Shown here in pieces: positions 61,181-64,000 of a stretch of DNA of 64,000 bases. A program made the translations under genes and the position numbers. Below the pieces are notes generated by a model, which saw only the letters and a list, made by a program, of their open reading frames with translations, searched no databases and had not been told where the DNA came from. Position 1 is the first letter of the stretch. Every line of letters begins with the position of its first letter. This DNA comes from Thalassotalea euphylliae (GTDB lineage: Bacteria > Pseudomonadota > Gammaproteobacteria > Enterobacterales > Alteromonadaceae), in assembly GCF_003390375.1 (NCBI RefSeq), contig NZ_QUOT01000001.1, forward strand, positions 806,001 to 870,000, in the 5' to 3' direction.

Positions 61181-62506
61181 ATGGGCACACAATCTTTATT
61201 GTCATTACTGCCAACGACTACTTGGTCAAATATCTCTGATCAAGAGCAACAAAACGCATTGGCAAGACCAGCCATTGCAGAAAGCAGCTTACTTGCCACG
61301 CAAGTCGACAACATAGTTAACCAAGTAGCTGAGCAAGGCGACGCGGCGCTCATCAACCTAACCGAGCGCTTTGACGGCATCCGCCTTGAATCACTGAAAG
61401 TGACGGAAGCGCAAGTACAAGCGGCAGTTGATAGCTTATCACCAGCTCGCCTTGAAGCGCTAGAAACCGCTTACGGACAAATCAAACGCTTTCACCAAGC
61501 ACAACAACAAGAAGATATCGTGGTAGAAACCTGCCCCGGTGTCACTTGTGTGTTAAAAACTGAAGCCATTGAAGCGGTGGGTTTATACATTCCAGCTGGT
61601 AGCGCGCCATTACCTTCGACCGTTTTGATGCTAGGTGTGCCAGCAGAACTTGCCAATTGCCCGCGCAAAGTATTGGTCTCACCGCCAGATAAAAATGGCG
61701 ATATCGCCCCCGAAGTGCTAGCTGCGGCAAAGCTTTGTGGCATTGATGAAATTTATGCCGTAGGCGGCGCACAAGCGGTTGCGGCCCTTGCCCTTGGCAC
61801 AGAGTCAATCAAACCCGTCAATAAAGTGTTTGGCCCAGGTAACCGTTTTGTGACCGAAGCGAAAAAACAGCTGTCACAAAAAATCCCCGGTTTTGCCATT
61901 GATATGCCAGCAGGCCCATCTGAAGTGTTAGTGATTGCTGATAGCGGCGCAAATGCTGATTTTGTTGCCGCTGATTTACTGTCGCAAGCCGAGCACGGCG
62001 AAGACAGCCAAGTGATTTTATTGTCAGATAACGAAACGCAAATTGTCAATGTACGCGAAGCACTAGATCGCCAATTAGCAGAACTACCGCGTGCCGATAT
62101 TGCTCGTGCTGCGCTGTCAAAAAGTCGTTTAATTTTAACCGACGATATCGCAATGGCTGTTGAAGTATCAAACCTTTACGGCCCAGAGCACTTAATTGTA
62201 CAAACGGCTGAGCCAGAAAGCCTAGTGGGTAAACTGCGTAACGCTGGCTCTATTTTCTTAGGGGCTTACACGCCAGAATCTGCTGGTGATTACGCCAGCG
62301 GGACTAACCACGTACTACCGACTTACGGCTACTCAAAAGTGGTCAGTAGTTTATCGCTTGCTGATTTCTCTCGCCGTTACACAGTGCAGCAAATTACTCG
62401 TCAGGGCTTGGCAAATTTAGCGCCAGCAATCATCGAGCTAACCAACGCGGAAGGTTTAATGGCGCACCAAAAAGCGGTAACCATACGACTAGAGGGTGAA
62501 GGCTAA
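61181..62506 (+). CDS. hisD: Histidinol dehydrogenase HisD
   Basis: A 441-residue zinc enzyme that performs the last two oxidations to histidine. Signature motifs: GLYIPAGSAPLPSTVLMLGVPA, VGGAQAVAALALGT, IDMPAGPSEVLVIAD, SQAEHGEDSQ (zinc-binding His) and AGSIFLGAYTPESAGDYASGTNH. Its stop overlaps the hisC ATG (TAATG). Confidence 0.97.
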   Translation: MGTQSLLSLLPTTTWSNISDQEQQNALARPAIAESSLLATQVDNIVNQVAEQGDAALINLTERFDGIRLESLKVTEAQVQAAVDSLSPARLEALETAYGQIKRFHQAQQQEDIVVETCPGVTCVLKTEAIEAVGLYIPAGSAPLPSTVLMLGVPAELANCPRKVLVSPPDKNGDIAPEVLAAAKLCGIDEIYAVGGAQAVAALALGTESIKPVNKVFGPGNRFVTEAKKQLSQKIPGFAIDMPAGPSEVLVIADSGANADFVAADLLSQAEHGEDSQVILLSDNETQIVNVREALDRQLAELPRADIARAALSKSRLILTDDIAMAVEVSNLYGPEHLIVQTAEPESLVGKLRNAGSIFLGAYTPESAGDYASGTNHVLPTYGYSKVVSSLSLADFSRRYTVQQITRQGLANLAPAIIELTNAEGLMAHQKAVTIRLEGEG

Positions 62507-63648
62507 TGGCAACGAAAGATTTATCTAGTGCAGAAAAGCTCGCCCGTGCTGAGCTTATCGAAATGGTGCCCTATCAGTCGGCACGCCGCTTACAAAAAGC
62601 AGATGCAGATGCTAATGGCAAGCAAGCCTTTAATAGTAAAATTTGGTTAAACGCAAACGAAGCTTCAGGGCCCGGAAAATACCAGCTAAGCGCCGATTGC
62701 ATTAACCGCTACCCAGATTTTCAACCAGAAAACTTGATGGCAGCGTACAGCGACTATAGCGGCTTACCTGTTGAGCAATTGCTGGCAACACGCGGGGCTG
62801 ACGAAGGTATTGAATTGATTATTCGCACCTTCTGTACAGCATACCAAGACAGCATTTTAATCTGCCCGCCAACATACGGCATGTACGCCATTAGCGCTGA
62901 AAACCACGGTGCAGGTATTGTTAAAGTGCCACAAGTAAATAATCAGTTGGATGTTGACGGCATCATCGAGCAACTTGATAACGTCAATGTGGTGTTTTTA
63001 TGTTCGCCGGGCAACCCAACGGGCAACTTACTACCTAAAGCACAAATTAAAGCCGTGTTAGAGGCAGCACAAGACAAAGCCATTGTCGTTGTTGATGAAG
63101 CTTACATTGAATTTTCACCCGAAGATTCAGCGCAAAGCTGGTTAGCTGACTACCCTAATTTAGTGGTGCTACGCACGCTTTCTAAAGCCTTTGCGCTCGC
63201 CGGTTTACGCTGTGGTTTTACACTGGCGTCAAAAGAAATTATCACGCTGCTAAGCAAAGTGATCGCCCCTTACCCTATTTCAGCGCCAGTTGCAGAAATT
63301 GCCAGCCAAGCGTTAACTGGTGATAACTTACAGTTGATGAAAGTGCGCGTTGAAGAAACAAAAATACTTCGCCAAAGCCTAATTAGCTGGTTAGAAACGC
63401 AAAGTTGGGTCGATGAAGTGTTTGTCAGCGACGCCAACTTTGTATTGTTTCGCACGCCATTAAAAACTGACATTTTTGACGGGCTAAAAGCGCAAGGCAT
63501 ATTAATTCGCGATCAATCAAAACAACTGCAATTGGAAAACTGCCTACGCATTTCTATTGGCAGTAAGCGCGAGATGGACTTAGTACAAAAAACAATGACA
63601 AATCTGGTCACAAATACTTCTGCGTTATCAGTACAGGAAACAAATTAA
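62506..63648 (+). CDS. hisC: Histidinol-phosphate aminotransferase HisC
   Basis: A 380-residue PLP-dependent aminotransferase. Seen: WLNANEASGPGKYQ (substrate loop), ICPPTYGMY, SPGNPTGN, VVDEAYIEFS and the PLP-Lys in LRTLSKAFALAGLRCG. The first 20 residues are a slight N-terminal extension. Its TAA overlaps the hisB ATG by one base, so translation is coupled. Confidence 0.96.
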   Translation: MATKDLSSAEKLARAELIEMVPYQSARRLQKADADANGKQAFNSKIWLNANEASGPGKYQLSADCINRYPDFQPENLMAAYSDYSGLPVEQLLATRGADEGIELIIRTFCTAYQDSILICPPTYGMYAISAENHGAGIVKVPQVNNQLDVDGIIEQLDNVNVVFLCSPGNPTGNLLPKAQIKAVLEAAQDKAIVVVDEAYIEFSPEDSAQSWLADYPNLVVLRTLSKAFALAGLRCGFTLASKEIITLLSKVIAPYPISAPVAEIASQALTGDNLQLMKVRVEETKILRQSLISWLETQSWVDEVFVSDANFVLFRTPLKTDIFDGLKAQGILIRDQSKQLQLENCLRISIGSKREMDLVQKTMTNLVTNTSALSVQETN

Positions 63649-64000
63649 TGAGTGGACAAAATATTTTATTTATCGATCGCGACGGTACTTTAATTGAAGA
63701 ACCGCCAGTAGATTTTCAGGTCGATACCCTAGAAAAACTGGTCTTTGAGCCAAAAGTTATTCCTGTACTGCTTGCCTTACAAGCGAAGGGCTTTCGCCTT
63801 GTTATGGTGTCGAACCAAGACGGTTTAGGCACCGACAGCTACCCGCAAGCGGATTTTGACTTGCCACACAACAAAATGATGGACTTTTTCACCTCACAGG
63901 GGGTGGTTTTTGACGATGTGTTGTTATGCCCGCACTTTGAAGAAGACAACTGTAGCTGCCGCAAGCCAAAGCTTGGCATGGTGTCTGACTACTTGCAGCA
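63648..64000 (+). CDS. hisB: Bifunctional HisB, N-terminal part (cut by the window edge)
   Basis: The first 117 codons of HisB run off the window. The HAD-type histidinol-phosphatase domain is visible: FIDRDGTLIEEP (catalytic Asp), VSNQDGLGTDSYPQ, and the Cys-rich CPHFEEDNCSCRKPK zinc loop typical of the bifunctional enteric form. The C-terminal imidazoleglycerol-phosphate dehydratase domain lies beyond. ATG overlaps the hisC stop. Confidence 0.93.
   Translation, partial: MSGQNILFIDRDGTLIEEPPVDFQVDTLEKLVFEPKVIPVLLALQAKGFRLVMVSNQDGLGTDSYPQADFDLPHNKMMDFFTSQGVVFDDVLLCPHFEEDNCSCRKPKLGMVSDYLQ

Noticed and set aside
1..64000. tRNA, rRNA, insertion sequence or prophage genes
   Set aside because: No cloverleaf, rRNA segment, transposase motif or phage structural gene was recognised by reading; a covariance-model scan would settle the small-RNA question.

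Overview
The window reads as one stretch of core chromosome from a marine-type gammaproteobacterium, most likely order Alteromonadales and near Colwelliaceae (Thalassotalea or Colwellia-like). This is inferred from gene content: NhaA and NhaC sodium antiporters, an NAD-type isocitrate dehydrogenase, DUF3192 and DUF2789 proteins, a VolA-type lipoprotein lipase, a GlyGly-CTERM metalloprotease, twin giant BNR-repeat proteins, and gene order shared in blocks with E. coli. No rRNA, tRNA, insertion sequence, prophage or CRISPR array was recognised. The GTG/TTG start codons and Shine-Dalgarno sites look like ordinary resident genes.

Left part (1-8 kb): nhaR and nhaA flank a small Rap1a/Tai-like secreted protein. 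Next is a nitric-oxide defence unit: norR divergent from a small membrane protein, nnrS and the flavohaemoprotein hmp. The divergent gap holds a sigma-54-like promoter and two NorR-type operator sites. Positions 8-12 kb hold small housekeeping and conserved-hypothetical genes (recR, Mpo1-like, GNAT, DUF2789, DUF3192, KfrA-like).

Positions 11-24 kb carry two blocks familiar from E. coli, each with extra genes spliced in: syd/queF...ppnN-xni (interrupted by an M61 protease and a diguanylate cyclase), then DUF3192 and idh, then gcvA-[hydrolase]-DUF423-rlmM.

Positions 25-35 kb are the most accessory-looking: two tandem BNR/sortilin-like paralogues of about 1,090 residues, a periplasmic solute-binding-like protein whose signal peptide is broken by a one-base frameshift, and a metzincin protease with Calx-beta and GlyGly-CTERM signals.

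Positions 35-43 kb hold greA, carA-carB, dapB with an overlapping NTF2-like gene, and fklB. Positions 43-52 kb hold nhaC behind a full-consensus promoter with a long leader, a 5'-nucleotidase lipoprotein, the remnant of a tyrosine phosphatase gene, sohB, a VolA-type lipase and yciK.

Positions 52-59 kb correspond to the E. coli fadD...tsaB-yoaA neighbourhood, with a hydrolase/M50 protease pair and a hexapeptide-repeat protein inserted. The window ends in the histidine operon: a hisL leader peptide with six consecutive histidines, an attenuator, hisG, hisD, hisC and the start of hisB.

I did not find a convincing wholly new multi-gene system. The best leads are the hexapeptide-repeat protein and its partner flanking tsaB-yoaA, the consensus promoter plus structured leader before nhaC, the nested inverted repeat between carB and greA, the frameshifted solute-binding gene, and the overlapping gene upstream of dapB.
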